Below are positions 11,227 through 22,974 of a stretch of 64,000 bases of DNA, piece after piece; position 1 is the first letter of the stretch; every line of letters begins with the position of its first letter. Made by a program: the position numbers and the translations under genes. Source of the stretch: Cannabis sativa (Eukaryota > Streptophyta > Magnoliopsida > Rosales > Cannabaceae); the NCBI RefSeq assembly GCF_029168945.1, contig NC_083602.1, positions 75,722,600 to 75,786,599 of the forward strand, given 5' to 3'. The notes beneath the pieces were generated by a model. That model saw only the letters and a list, made by a program, of their open reading frames with translations. It was not told the origin of the DNA and ran no database searches.

Positions 11227-13320
11227 ATGGCTACAATATATACAACAATTAAGGATATCACCCCAACTACAGAAAGTTGGAAGATTGAAATGAGAGTGTT
11301 AGAAAAATTTGGAAAGCGGACAAGCAAGAGTTTACCACTCAAATATCAAAAGCTTATGTTAGCAGATAAAAAGGTATACAATTAGTTTATTTACCGTTGA
11401 AATTGTAAATACTCTACTAATAAATGCTATATTTACCGAATTCTGACTATAAACACGCTCCAACAAATTATTATTTCATAAATATATTTTTTTCCTTAAA
11501 ATGAACACAGGGTAATGATGTTGAAGCAGTAATATTTGGCACTGAAATTGATGCTAGAGAAAACACTTTGGAAGTGTTCCACACTTACTACATCAGCAAC
11601 GCTTATGTAAAAGCAACAGCCCCACCTTTCGATAAAAAGCGAGACTACAAATATTCTTGGACATTGAACTCAAGAACAGAAATCGAAGAAATCCAAACAG
11701 AAGACAACCAGATATCAGCACCAAACTATGATTTCATTCCGTTTAGCGACCTGCATACACCTAAAGAATTCAGCAAACCAATAGGTATTTACAATTTGAT
11801 TTTTATATATATGTATTCCTCATTGACTAACTATTTAATATTTCAATTTATTAGATATTTTGGCTATTGCTCTCAAAATGAACCTACCAAAAGAAGTCAA
11901 CACTCCCTATGGACTACATACAATTCAAGAGATATATTTAATTGATGAAAGGTAAACTATACATTTAATCTACCACTATAAATACACCCTTGTGTTCATT
12001 TTTATTGTGATATATTAAATACTATTTAACAAAATTTTTGGTAATCCATTTTTTTATTTCTTTACAAAGTTGTAGCTTCAAACCAGTATGTTTGACGATG
12101 TGGGGGTATAAAGTTCACGATGAATGCTTACAAATAGCAGAAGTAATCGAAGAAAGACCCATAATATTGGGATCAAAACTAATTGTTCAAACCAAGAGAG
12201 GTTTGCATTAATTAAACTACTGATATTTAAAAGCGAAAATTCAAAAATTCAATTAACACATACATTTTGATTTAGGGATGTCTCTATCGTCACGCGACAT
12301 GAGTACCTTCAAAATCAATCCTCAACTCCTCGAAGCAGAAGCACTAAAGGAATGGTAATACTCATAAAATCAAATACACATACTATTATAGCTACACATT
12401 TCACAAAAAAATTTAAATTTTTGTATACTATATTTATAATAATACTTACTCTATTTTAAGGGCGGAGAGCAACGAAACAGAAATTAAAAACGCAATAGCA
12501 AACTGCTTGACATACGAATCTTCTCCAAAATCTTTTGATGGATTACACGAAATAGTGACTAACATCTAAATTTCAGAGTTGACGAAAAATCACAAATTTG
12601 AACGAGGTAAAAACTACTATAATATTTACTTTATGAAATTTTCGTTTCAATATCTTACTATTATTAACACCATTTGATTTGGATGTAGAAAAAATATTTT
12701 TGGATTGAGGCAGCAATAAAAATAACTGACACTCTCCAGAATTTTTATTACATGTCATGTGACGCATGTCATAAAAAATAGATTTATACAATCGCGATGA
12801 AAAAATCATATGTGACAAGCCAACATGCGGCCAAGAAGGATTTCCTACACCACGGTATATTACAAAAAACATATAATGTTATTGAAATTAAGTTAAAATA
12901 AAAAAATATACTAACAATCTTATAATGCATTTTACAGTGCTATAGCATATGTTGAACTTGATGACAATACAAAGAGCCTATCTGCTGTCATGTTCGCAGA
13001 TATTGTCGAAAAAATATTTTCGTGTAATGCTGCCCAACTAATGAACTATACTGCAGAGGTGTAGTTTTTAAAAAATTAAATAGTTTTACATGACTTTCAT
13101 AAGTTGATTTTTTAATTAAATAAATTATGCACATCATGTCTAATCATCTTAAATGAAAATACATCACTGTTTGCAGGAACACCGCCGCTTTGTCGACACT
13201 ACCATAATCAATTTATCAAAGAAAAAATGGATAATCCAGATATATGCGGACCCGGCTAGAATGAAAAGTGTAAAATACAAAAATTACACTATTGTCTCTA
13301 TCAAAGAAAATGAAGATTGA
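11227..13320 (+). pseudogene. RPA1-like (replication protein A large subunit-like) gene, broken
   Basis: Exons can be followed by GT-AG borders at about 11227-11373, 11511-11784, 11855-11951, 12070-12200, 12276-12354, 12461-12566, 12674-12855, 12937-13060 and 13177-13320. The product resembles plant RPA1/Helitron-type single-strand-DNA-binding proteins: successive OB-fold-like segments and a C-terminal zinc ribbon with CDAC and CDKPTC cysteine pairs. It is not functional as read: an in-frame TAA at about 12567, a TAG just after the CDACHKK segment, and a frameshift between the two cysteine pairs. Such proteins are common passengers of plant Helitrons. The same orientation as the element supports this. 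Exon ends were set by eye. Confidence 0.7.
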
Positions 13321-13607
13321 AATCCACCAATGACTATCATTAGTTTTCTTATCTACAATTTTAAGACTAATGCTATCTTCAATTATCAACAATTTAGAGA
13401 TTGATTTTTAATTTTCTTTTTATCTTACCCCCATTTAAGTAATATTTCTTTAAATATTGGAACATCAATTTTTAGTTTATTTTTGGATTAACTTAAGAAC
13501 ATATTTAAATCATTAAGCTTTCTTAAACACTAATATATTGCATTCAGTATTCAATAATAATCTCACTTTCAAATAACATAAAAAAAAACCTAGCATAAAA
13601 TTTACTA

Positions 13608-13636
13608 TACGTGCCTCGCACGTAGTTTTTTGCTAG
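13608..13636 (+). other. Helitron 3' terminus: hairpin plus CTAG
   Basis: Seven-base-pair perfect stem, three-base loop, 12-base tail ending CTAG, next base T. This matches the known Helitron end rule (hairpin 10-12 bases before CTRR). Confidence 0.85.
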
Positions 13637-14276
13637 TATATATATAAGTATATATATATATATATACATGAGTTAGAAAAAATTATGAAAGTAAAATCAA
13701 AATAAGTATTGAAATTAACATAAAATAATATAAGGAAAAAATTTTAAAAAAATATTAACATTAATTTTTAAAAATTATTTAAGTTTATATTTTTTTTTAA
13801 TAATAGGGTGTATTTATCGTTTTATCTTTGTCTTTATTTTTATTTTTATTTTCATTTTCATTTTCATTTTCATCTTTATTTTTTTCTTTCATAATTAAAA
13901 AGTAAGTCTAAATATTAAAATTTTAATTGAGGATTTGGGGAATTTTTTCTCACCAAATTCAACGGGAAATAAAAATTTTATTATTGTTGTGATGATTTCC
14001 ACAATAGTAAAGAATTATTTTTGTTTTTTTTCTATATATATAAATATAAGTAATAAAGAACATAGTACCGAAAACAATAGCATTCAAAATAAATTTTTTA
14101 ATCACCTCAATATGCGACTTGTATAAATGAATTAAACTTTTTTTTAATTTGAAGGGGTATGAATTTTCTATTTTATCTGATATTTGTTTCCAGCTCCATC
14201 ACGATGTTTTGATGGAAAGTATATCATCCTAACTTAAAAAAAATGAGAGTTCCATTCGGAACTATAATGTTGTATT
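13637..14276. other. AT-rich spacer without a gene
   Basis: Contains a TA microsatellite (about 13637-13666) and a short TTTTAT/TTTTCA repeat tract (13820-13880). No convincing ORF or RNA gene. Confidence 0.6.
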
Positions 14277-14518
14277 TGTTATAAATATTAATAATTATGT
14301 GGATGTCCAAATTTTTTATTTATTATCATTAATTGTAATCAACATTCTTTTTTCTTAGTTTCTCTTTTTCTTAGTTTCTTAATATTTGACTCTTGTATTT
14401 GTATAAATAAGAGTTCACCCCATTGGAATAAATAACTGAGAAATTCTTATTCACTTTCTCTTTCTCTCTTCATATTCTTCTTCTTTTCTTCATATCGATT
14501 TTATATTATTTTATAACA
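14277..14518 (+). repeat. Left (5') LTR of the old copia element, 242 bp
   Basis: Starts TGTTATAAATATTA and ends TTTTATAACA, followed by CGTTATCAGCACGAG, the usual position of a primer-binding site; I did not assign a tRNA. A TATA-like TTGTATAAATAAG lies at about 14398-14410. Confidence 0.85.
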
Positions 14519-14847
14519 CGTTATCAGCACGAGTCTCTTCCCAAGCTTCAAGCATGAGTCTCTGCCCAAGCCCCAATGTAAGTATTTTGTTAAAGTTCTT
14601 AAATTGTTTCAAAATCACGATACACTAAATATATATTTATATATATATATTCATCTGACTGAAACAATTTCAAGAATCTTTTGTTTTCCTTTTTCTTTTT
14701 ATCTATATATCTATATATTATATATGTATGTATATGTTTTTATATATTTATTATTGATTTCATATATATATATATATTATGTTCTTATCATTTATAATAT
14801 TTACAATATATGTGTGCCTATGATATAATAGAGAAAATCTATATAAA

Positions 14848-14950
14848 TTATACATATATCCAGAAGATTATGTATCTTCGATAAAATATTGCATATATCC
14901 TAAAGATTATGCATCCTCAATAAAATATTACATATATCCTGAAAATTATA
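14848..14950 (+). repeat. Tandem units of about 40 bp in the old copia element
   Basis: Three diverged units share CATATATCC-(A/T/G)AAGATTAT and ATAAAATATT. Not coding. Confidence 0.6.
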
Positions 14951-15380
14951 CAAACGTAATATTCATCATATAGTTGACGGATATATAATGAAATGGATGA
15001 ATACATATCCATGTATATGTTCTTGTATTCTTTGAGGACAATGAAAAGTAATCTAATATCGATATAGATTTTGACAAATATTTTCTGAAGTAAATGTTTT
15101 ATATTTGTCAAAAAAATATTATATTTATGTGAATAAAACTAAAGAATCATTAAAAATGATTATTATTGATGCAATTTTATAGAGGATTTTGAATACAAAA
15201 AAAAAAGGAGAATGTTAAGAAAATTGCATTGAAACATCAAAGTATAAGAATAACAATGAACATGACTAATGTTATTTAAATACATGAGACATGTATTTAT
15301 TGTTCATCATTCTCTGCAGAGAATGATACGAATTGAATTCAACTACTTTTCAAGATTGTTCGTATTAGTCATGTTATTAT

Positions 15381-15919
15381 TAGGGTTGTACAAAAAAATT
15401 CGTAAACCGCCAAAACCGAATAACCTTCCCAAACCAAACCGAAAAACCCAATAAAAATTACAAACCGAAATAACGAAAAATTACAAACTGTCCAATCTAT
15501 TAATTGGGCGGGTTGAAAATAGGCCTCACCCGCCCAATTAAACCGACCAACCCGACCAACCCGATTTTGGATTTTAATTTTTTTTTTTTAAATTTTTTAG
15601 TTTTTATTATATATAACATAAATGATTAAATATATAATAATATAAAGTTATATACTTAATTGTTAGTTTTAAGGTCATATATATTGTGTTGTACTTTAAT
15701 GGAATGTGATATTTTTAATTTTTATTGATTTTGACTTTGAAACTAAAAAAAAAAGTTTGGCCGGTTTGGGCGGGTTAACCCGACCAAACCGTTGGTCAGT
15801 TTACAGATTTTTTTTTTTTAAATTGGGCGGTTTGCTCTTAAATTTTAGCAACCTGAACTTTAGATTGGGTTAGAAAATATATAGGATAAACCGCCCAAAC
15901 CGATCGATGTACAACTCTA
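15381..15919. mobile_element. hAT-type MITE, 539 bp, with perfect 8-bp TSD
   Basis: Terminal repeats TAGGGTTGTACA and TGTACAACTCTA are inverted (one mismatch). GTTATTAT flanks both sides (15373-15380 and 15920-15927), the 8-bp duplication typical of hAT elements. Inside, both halves carry repeated AACCGCCC/GGGCGGTT blocks that extend the inverted symmetry. No transposase. It sits in the old copia element. Confidence 0.9.
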
Positions 15920-16549
15920 GTTATTATACATTGTTATTACTTGCAATGTTGAAAATTATTGCATGTGACATATATTAAAGATCAAATTTTACATACATCT
16001 TGAAGATTATGCAAAAACTGTATTCATATATTCTTTAAAATATCGTAAAAGAAATTACTGAATAATTTCTTATATTTTAATGGATGAACAAGTAATAAAT
16101 TTTTAAGAAATTTATAATAATGTTCTACTTGTTTAACGTCATTCCCTGAAGTGAATGCAATATTGTTTACTACTCAAATATTTTCAGAAGAAAGTGGAAA
16201 CAACCAAAAGATGAGATACCACACACAATCAAAGTGCATGAAATCTATATATCATGTGTGGAATTGAATAATAGTAGTCACATACCTGTAGTACAGACAC
16301 ACTTATAATCAAGATAAAAGTATATTTGATTATTGAATAGAATATGAATTGTACAATTTTATTGTACATTTAGAATATTTAAATATCATTTCCTGAAGAG
16401 AATGAATAAACATGAAATTCTATTTCAAATAATATAGATTTCACATATATTGGTAATGCCAGAAGCACATTAATATGTACATATTTTATTATTTCAAAGA
16501 ATATAGATTTCAAACTATTGTTGGTACAAGATATGTATAAGATATGTTT

Positions 16550-18629
16550 TGTAACGCCCTAATGCTAAGGCACGCTACAGTGCTTATTCAATTATTGTGC
16601 AATCTTTGCTAATCAAAGAGATTTCTCGAAAAACGTGTCAAATTAAAACTTTTGCTTTAAATATTAAACTTTGTAATATAATATAATATTTACAAATTCT
16701 GGGATCCCGATTTCAAACTTTGTAAAATTTACTGTTCAAACTTTACATTTCAAAATACATAATTTCCAGGTCGCACAGTGACTTTCAAAATACAACTCCC
16801 AGATGTCCCGAGACCGAACACTCCAGGTCGCGCTGCTTGACATGTACAATCTCACCCGAGCTCAGGTTCATTCTTGTTCAGCCTTCGCCTTTCCTTTACC
16901 TACACAAGGAAGCAGAAACTGTGAGTCAACAGACTCAGTAAGAAATGCATATAACATACCATATAATTTCCGACCTGTAAATAGGCGCCCATACACCTAT
17001 TTACAGAGCTTAACAGATGAGTATGAACGTTCAATACCAGGGTACAACCACTATACCACATACACATCGTACCTCACTGTACGAGTGTTGGTAGGGTTTA
17101 CCCCGAACACTAAGTAATACTGAGTGATGTACCACACACCTTAGCATTTTCCCGTGCCCGTGTTGGTATCACTGTATCGTACTCACAGCCACAATAATCA
17201 CTATACCAATGCACTCTATAACTTATTCATACAAGTGTTGGTAGTGCTTAACATAATTCAAGCATGCATATATAAACACATATACACACATTCAGATAAT
17301 CACATCATACATTATACACAGTTCTTACCTGTTTTCCGAATTCAAGTGTGCTGGCCGACCTGAACGGAATTCACGTGCTAGATGGATGCCCTAATCACAA
17401 TAATAGTAATACAGATGAGTGACTCGCTAAATCACTTTTCGGGACTTAAACTTGAAACTAAAAGTTTTCCTATCGATAAACCTCATGGCAATACCCTAAA
17501 TATCTCAAAATTGGCCAAAACTAGGGTTCTGGAATTTCCCCCAACAGGCAGACCGGTTCCCAACCGGCAATCCGGTTCTGGGTCAGCAACCGGTCGACCG
17601 GTTGGTACTGGTCTCCCAGAACCGGAATTTCGGTTCTGAGCCGGGAACCCAAAAAACATCCCCCTTAATTCAATTCAATTCCAAACCTTACCAAACTCTC
17701 CAGTACACCTATACAATGCATAAACATCCATTTCCAACCAATAAATCACAGAACAAACCAACAAATCAAATTATACCATTAAAGCTCAAAGCTTGAGTTT
17801 CAAAACTCAAGCTTGCTTAGAACCAATATCAAGCATCAAAACCACTTGCTAGGGACTTAGATTAACTCAAACTAACCCTAGAAATTGAACCCCAAACATT
17901 TCACAACCCAACAGCCACTAAACCTAGAAATTTCATAATGAAACTAAACTATAACTTCAAAAACTTAAGGGGAAAAAAAACTAGGGTTACCTTGTTTTGA
18001 TTCCTCTTGAATCCTTTGCTGAAAACACAGAATTCAGCTCCCAAAATCCCTTGCCTCAGCTGGTTTCGAAGAGAGAGAGAGAAAAGGAGAAAGAGTTCTT
18101 CAATATTTTGGTTTTTCTTTCTTTTTTTACAAAAATGAGATAATTCCAAATTGGGAAAACTAATTTGTCCTTTGGCTGAAATAAAGGCCACTTGTCACCT
18201 CCCTAGGCAGCCACTACACCATTCTTAAAAAAAAAGACTTAAATACCCTTAAGGTTAAACTTAGGTATTTTCCAATATAGGGGTAAAATGGTCAACTCCC
18301 ATAACCCCGCTCAACCCCGATAATTTATTTTCTCTAAAATAATTCCCACTATGAAATAGGGTTCTAAACTTACCCATGTGATCAATCTAGCCATCCATCG
18401 CATTTTCTATTGTCGCCGAGCAAAAATTACAAAATTAACATATTTCACATATAAGCTAAATAATACCCCTAGAGTTTAATAAAATCTCCGAAATTGAGAA
18501 ATTATAACTCTAATATTTATTTCTAAATATTTGGGTCCACATTTAAAATTAATTCACAAATAATAATAAAATAATAAAAATTAGTGCTAATTGCCTTTAC
18601 TAATCCATATTACTAGAGCGGTCATTACA
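16550..18629 (-). mobile_element. Solo LTR, Ty3/gypsy-like family A, copy 3 (2080 bp)
   Basis: On the minus strand it runs from TGTAATGACCGC to GGGCGTTACA. It is flanked by TGTTT and TGTAT (4 of 5 matching), inside the old copia element. It carries the same ladder of ACCGG/GAATTC palindromes (17530-17640) and a short GA tract near 18068. It is more diverged and shorter than copies 1 and 2. ORFs within it are not genes. Confidence 0.72.
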
Positions 18630-21600
18630 TGTATATATACAGTTACTATTTAATTCAGTTTGCATATTTCGAGAAGTGAATATATAATTTACTAATATTT
18701 ATTAGTGATACAATATAATCAAAGTGATAAAAAATCACAAAATGATTATTTGAAAAGCTTCCTGAAGAAGTCTTACATTCAATTGCTACTTGGAGTAGTA
18801 AAATATTTTTGTATGTACCTACATGTATAACTTTTATCTAGTTATGAAAGTGATAAGAAATAACTTATTATATGTACTGGTTGTACATTTAAATATATAA
18901 TATATCAAGTCATGATAATTAGACTGATGAATAGTCTATTAATAAATTAGATGACTTGTTAGAAAGATACAAGAAAAAATGAATGATATATTATGGTTAT
19001 ATCTATTTGACCATTACAATAACATGATGAAGTTGTCATGTAAATTATACACATAATTTAACTAATGATAGTGATTCCTGAAGAAATATAAAGTTTGATA
19101 GAAATAATAGTGACTCCTGAAGAGTGTAAATGTTTTGGAGAATAATATAATTATATTATTCGTGTATATAAAAATGAAACTTGTAATGATTATGTTGTAG
19201 TGATACATTACCTTATGAAAGTTTCATTGAAATACAAATTATAGTGAACCTGGAGTTCATGAATTGAGTTATTTTGACATGATCAATAATATGCAATAAA
19301 TTATCAAAGAATTTGACTAAATTTTATTGAAGAACAAGAAGATTCTTCTCATTGTTAATTTATAAGGCTCAAAAGAAGAATGTGCATATATTTGCATATA
19401 GAAAATATTTAAATTATATTTTTGTAACAATCTTGAGCCATAGTTAGATTTTTATTGCATAGTTTCTTATCGATGTGATAAGATCATATGATCATGGATT
19501 TATAAAATTTGTAAATTTATGTATTTCTAATTATACACGTATGACTCATTCTTAGAAATGAATTAAGTTCATAAGTATTGAACTTAAACCTGAAGTTTAT
19601 TGAACCTGAAGTTCATTGTCATATAGTATATATGAGTTTAAATAAATATTAATTTATTGTGATATATTGAAATCCCTACAGGAGTATTAATATTATTACA
19701 TATCACAATTTTTAAAAATTCTCTCGATCAGAGAGAAGCAGTTGGGATCGATGATAAATAAGAAGGATATAGTTCAAAATGATATATGCCAACTGCAAAT
19801 CAATATTATCCAAAGTTGAGTTAGAATGAGTTAAAAATGCCTGAAGCGTAAATGAACAATGTAGAAATTATTAGTAAATGTTCATTTGATATGTCCTAAA
19901 GCTATTAATCTAGAGGTACTCATGAAGATACATTAATGTTATAAAGTATTGATGATAACCGTGATGGAAACGGTACTCTAGAAGAGACTCTTAAAAGAAG
20001 TTAGACATAACACATTTGATCATAATTATTGAATCCCTGAAGTGGTTCTATATAGGTACCTATAAATGATAAACATAATTGAAAAATATGTAATTTAAAG
20101 AGATCTCTATAAGTTGTGTCAATATGGGAGGAAATTATCATATAATGAAATTTTTATCGACAATAGATGTTGAATGTGTGCATATGCAATAAACTAACAT
20201 GAGATAGCAAGGATCATGATATTAGATTTGTTGATAATTATCGACATACATTTTATTTTGACCAAAATATTATGACGCAGTCCAAACAAGTTTACTCGCA
20301 TAAAGTGAAGTAAGACTTGTAGGGTGTGCAAATAAATATTTATAATGAGAAATTTGCATATATGTATTTGTACATAATGAATTGTTGTACAACGTTTGCA
20401 TAGACATCAGATTGATTGAAGTAAGGCTTAAATATTGAGAAAATATAATCATGATTTGATTATAGACTGGAATATATTATATGAGGATTTATAAGCGTCA
20501 CATAAATGTTGCAACAAAAAGTTATTTATTTGGAGCTCCTAATATAGTGAGAATTTGAAATAAGCCTTATTTAAAAATTCTAGAAGAATTTAATACATGT
20601 CTTAAGTGATATAAATGTTGGGATTTTATGCCCTAAATAAAACCCATTTCAATCTAATCTGATTTGTTATCAATATAAGATTAGAAGTTATTTATGTTTA
20701 CATGTAGTTTTCATGTTTATGGTTTGATATATACAAAATCTGTTAAGTCCAGAACATATAGTCATTTACAATTACAGTGATGTGAACACAATGGAATGTG
20801 ATTGTGATTATATGCTTCAAAAGACAAAGTCCCTGTTTCATCAGTGCACTGGATTTACACTGATGTGATAATCAGCGATGAAGTGTACTTACACTTTGAA
20901 TAAGTGTTATGTTCTTTCCAAAACATTGGCAAAGTATGCTACTTTCGAATGTATGGAGTATACATTGGCCTGGGACCGATATTGATCTTGGTTAAGATAT
21001 TATAATCTTACCGTTGTATCTTTCTAAGTCAATATCACTAGTTGATCTTAGATCAAAAGATCTTAATCCTGACATGCTTATGTTCAATCTCATGAGTGTT
21101 ATTCATGCTCTTTGATTTGTTAGTTAAGCCTACTTTCTGGTCAGGGTGATACGTACATTTTGGGAACATGGTAGTGTGATTGAGTGGGAGCGCTAAACAT
21201 AGATATGGAATCTATAGCTTCTATCAGGACATAGAAGTGAAACGATGATTTCCTTCGAGCTTGGCTAAATAGAGGTAAATGGAAGAGCTCTTATTTCAGT
21301 GATTATATTTTACTTCACTGAAATATAATTTACAGGAAGCTAAGTGTTTTAAGGACAAAATACATTAAGGAGTGAAACAGTAAATTTATCCCTACTCGGT
21401 GTAAATCATCTATAGAGGATCTTTGATTATTGAGATTAGAACGATAGTTAAATGTTTATAGCGTATCTATATCGTGGAACATATAGAGCGTTCTATATGA
21501 CTGAGAGTTCAATTCCAAGTTCTATGAGTGGATGCAACAAGGAATTAATAAGTTAGGGAATTTACTTGGTAAATTCTAGTTCGGCTTATTGGAAGCTCGG

Positions 21601-21638
21601 TTGTATAGGCCCATGGTCCCCATACTAGTTGAGACCAT

Positions 21639-22827
21639 TGTTAGGCTATTTTTAGCCTATGTTTTGGATCCAATTTATGTGCATTTTTAGCTGTGTTGGG
21701 ACGGAATTACGCTTGTTTTCTATGTTTTCAGGTTCTTTGGAGTAAAAGAGGTCTCGGGTGCAGAAATTCATTAAAAGACGTGCTGAGCCGAAGAAAAACT
21801 TAATTTTTGAGTTTTTGCATATCTGGCCGCGGCGATGAAGAGGCTCGCCGCGGCGAGTTTCGAGATACAGAGAGTGCCTAAATTTGGCACATTCTCGCCG
21901 CGGCGAGAGGAAGCTTGGCCGCGGCGAGATCCCGTACGGACCAGGGGCATTTTCGTCCATCGAACCCTAAATTTCAATTATAAATAGAAAACTGCGATTG
22001 GAAGTCAGGGAGAGCGATTTGGAACCCTAAAACACAGCTGAGAGCGGCAGGAAGAGCATAGAGATTCAAGTGAAGATCCAGAATTCATCCTCCAACAGTT
22101 CTTTTCTTTATTCCTCTTTAATTTATTTATGTTGAATATTGTCATAGGAATGGTTATGGATTTGTTTCTGAACTAAATTTCCCATTTAGGGAGGATGATG
22201 ATTGTTGTTTAATGTTTTGCCTAGTTAATGTTTAATTACCATTCCTCAATCCTTGTGTGTGAAATTATCTTAGTTTGTGTTTAATTTCATGTTTAAGATT
22301 GATCACCTTGTGCATGTTCTATGATCTCAATTCAAAATCTGAAAAGTGAGAATTGAGAATGCTAAAATTAAGATAATCGATGTTCTATGTGAAACGAAAG
22401 TATTTACATGACTTATGTGACGAGTAGATTATTGCTTAATGCTGATTTCATGTTAGTTTAATTAAGGAATTAATTAGATAACATGTGATTTAGAATCTAG
22501 AAGATCTGAAAGGAGCTAGGTTGTTTCATAATCTGTCATTCACTCCAAGAATAGGATAGTAATTAATCATTAACAATTTGGGTAAACAACAACAGGATTC
22601 TCCTCCCTATTGTCTCATCTTGCTTAACTTTAAATTGTGTTATTAAGTTTTCTGAATTTCTTTCATATTTTACTGTTTTTAAATCATAATTGCTTTTGAT
22701 TTACCGAATAGAATCATAAGTATAATTTAGTAGTACTTAATCCAATTCCCTGTGGGATCGACCTCACCTGTGTGAGATTTACTACTTGATTGCGTATACT
22801 TGCGTAGTGTTTAAAAATATAGCAACA
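21639..22827 (+). repeat. 5' LTR of the Athila-type element
   Basis: 1189 bp. Palindromic GCCGCGGC sites at 21827, 21848, 21898 and 21919 (start of CCGCGG) lie just upstream of TATAAATAG at 21979-21987. The antisense 102-codon frame here is a by-product of the sequence. Confidence 0.95.
21979..21987 (+). promoter_or_regulatory. TATA box of the Athila LTR
   Basis: TATAAATAG, about 55 bp downstream of the last palindrome of the 71-bp repeat; the identical box is in the 3' LTR at 31960-31968. Predicted core promoter of the element. Confidence 0.7.
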
Positions 22828-22833
22828 AGTTTT

Positions 22834-22850
22834 TGGCGCCGTTGCCGGGG
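22834..22850 (+). promoter_or_regulatory. Primer-binding site, tRNA-Asp type
   Basis: TGGCGCCGTTGCCGGGG begins seven bases after the 5' LTR. This matches the tRNA-Asp-complementary site typical of Athila elements. Confidence 0.85.
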
Positions 22851-22974
22851 AATTGTTAAAGATTAATATTACATAAAATTATACTAACTTCTACTTTGGT
22901 ATATTTTCTCTTGCTGATTTTTCTAACCTTTTTCTTGCAATATTTTCTTGATTTATTTCAGGAATCCTAAGTGC

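Larger units (their letters stand above)
8735..13636 (+). mobile_element. Helitron (4902 bp) carrying host-like gene fragments and a broken RPA1-like gene
   Basis: The 3' end is textbook: a perfect 7-bp stem (TACGTGC, CTC loop, GCACGTA) at 13608-13624, twelve bases, then CTAG at 13633-13636 followed by T. The proposed 5' end begins TCTATTCTATATAAAG after an A, so the element would sit between A and T, the usual Helitron target, in AT-rich DNA. It contains an RPA1-like gene, a typical plant Helitron auxiliary gene, but I see no Rep/helicase, so it would be non-autonomous. The 3' end is strong. The 5' end is inferred from similarity of style and could be wrong, which would move the OXLD1-like gene outside the element. 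Confidence 0.65.

Noticed and set aside
16803..17796. Several ORFs of 64-104 codons inside solo LTR copy 3
   Set aside because: They are within an LTR, overlap its tandem and palindromic repeats, and are not shared in frame by the other copies.
21652..21960. 102-codon antisense ORF in the Athila LTR, repeated at 31633-31941
   Set aside because: Conserved only because the LTRs are nearly identical. No coding signature, and it spans the palindrome array and the TATA side of the promoter.
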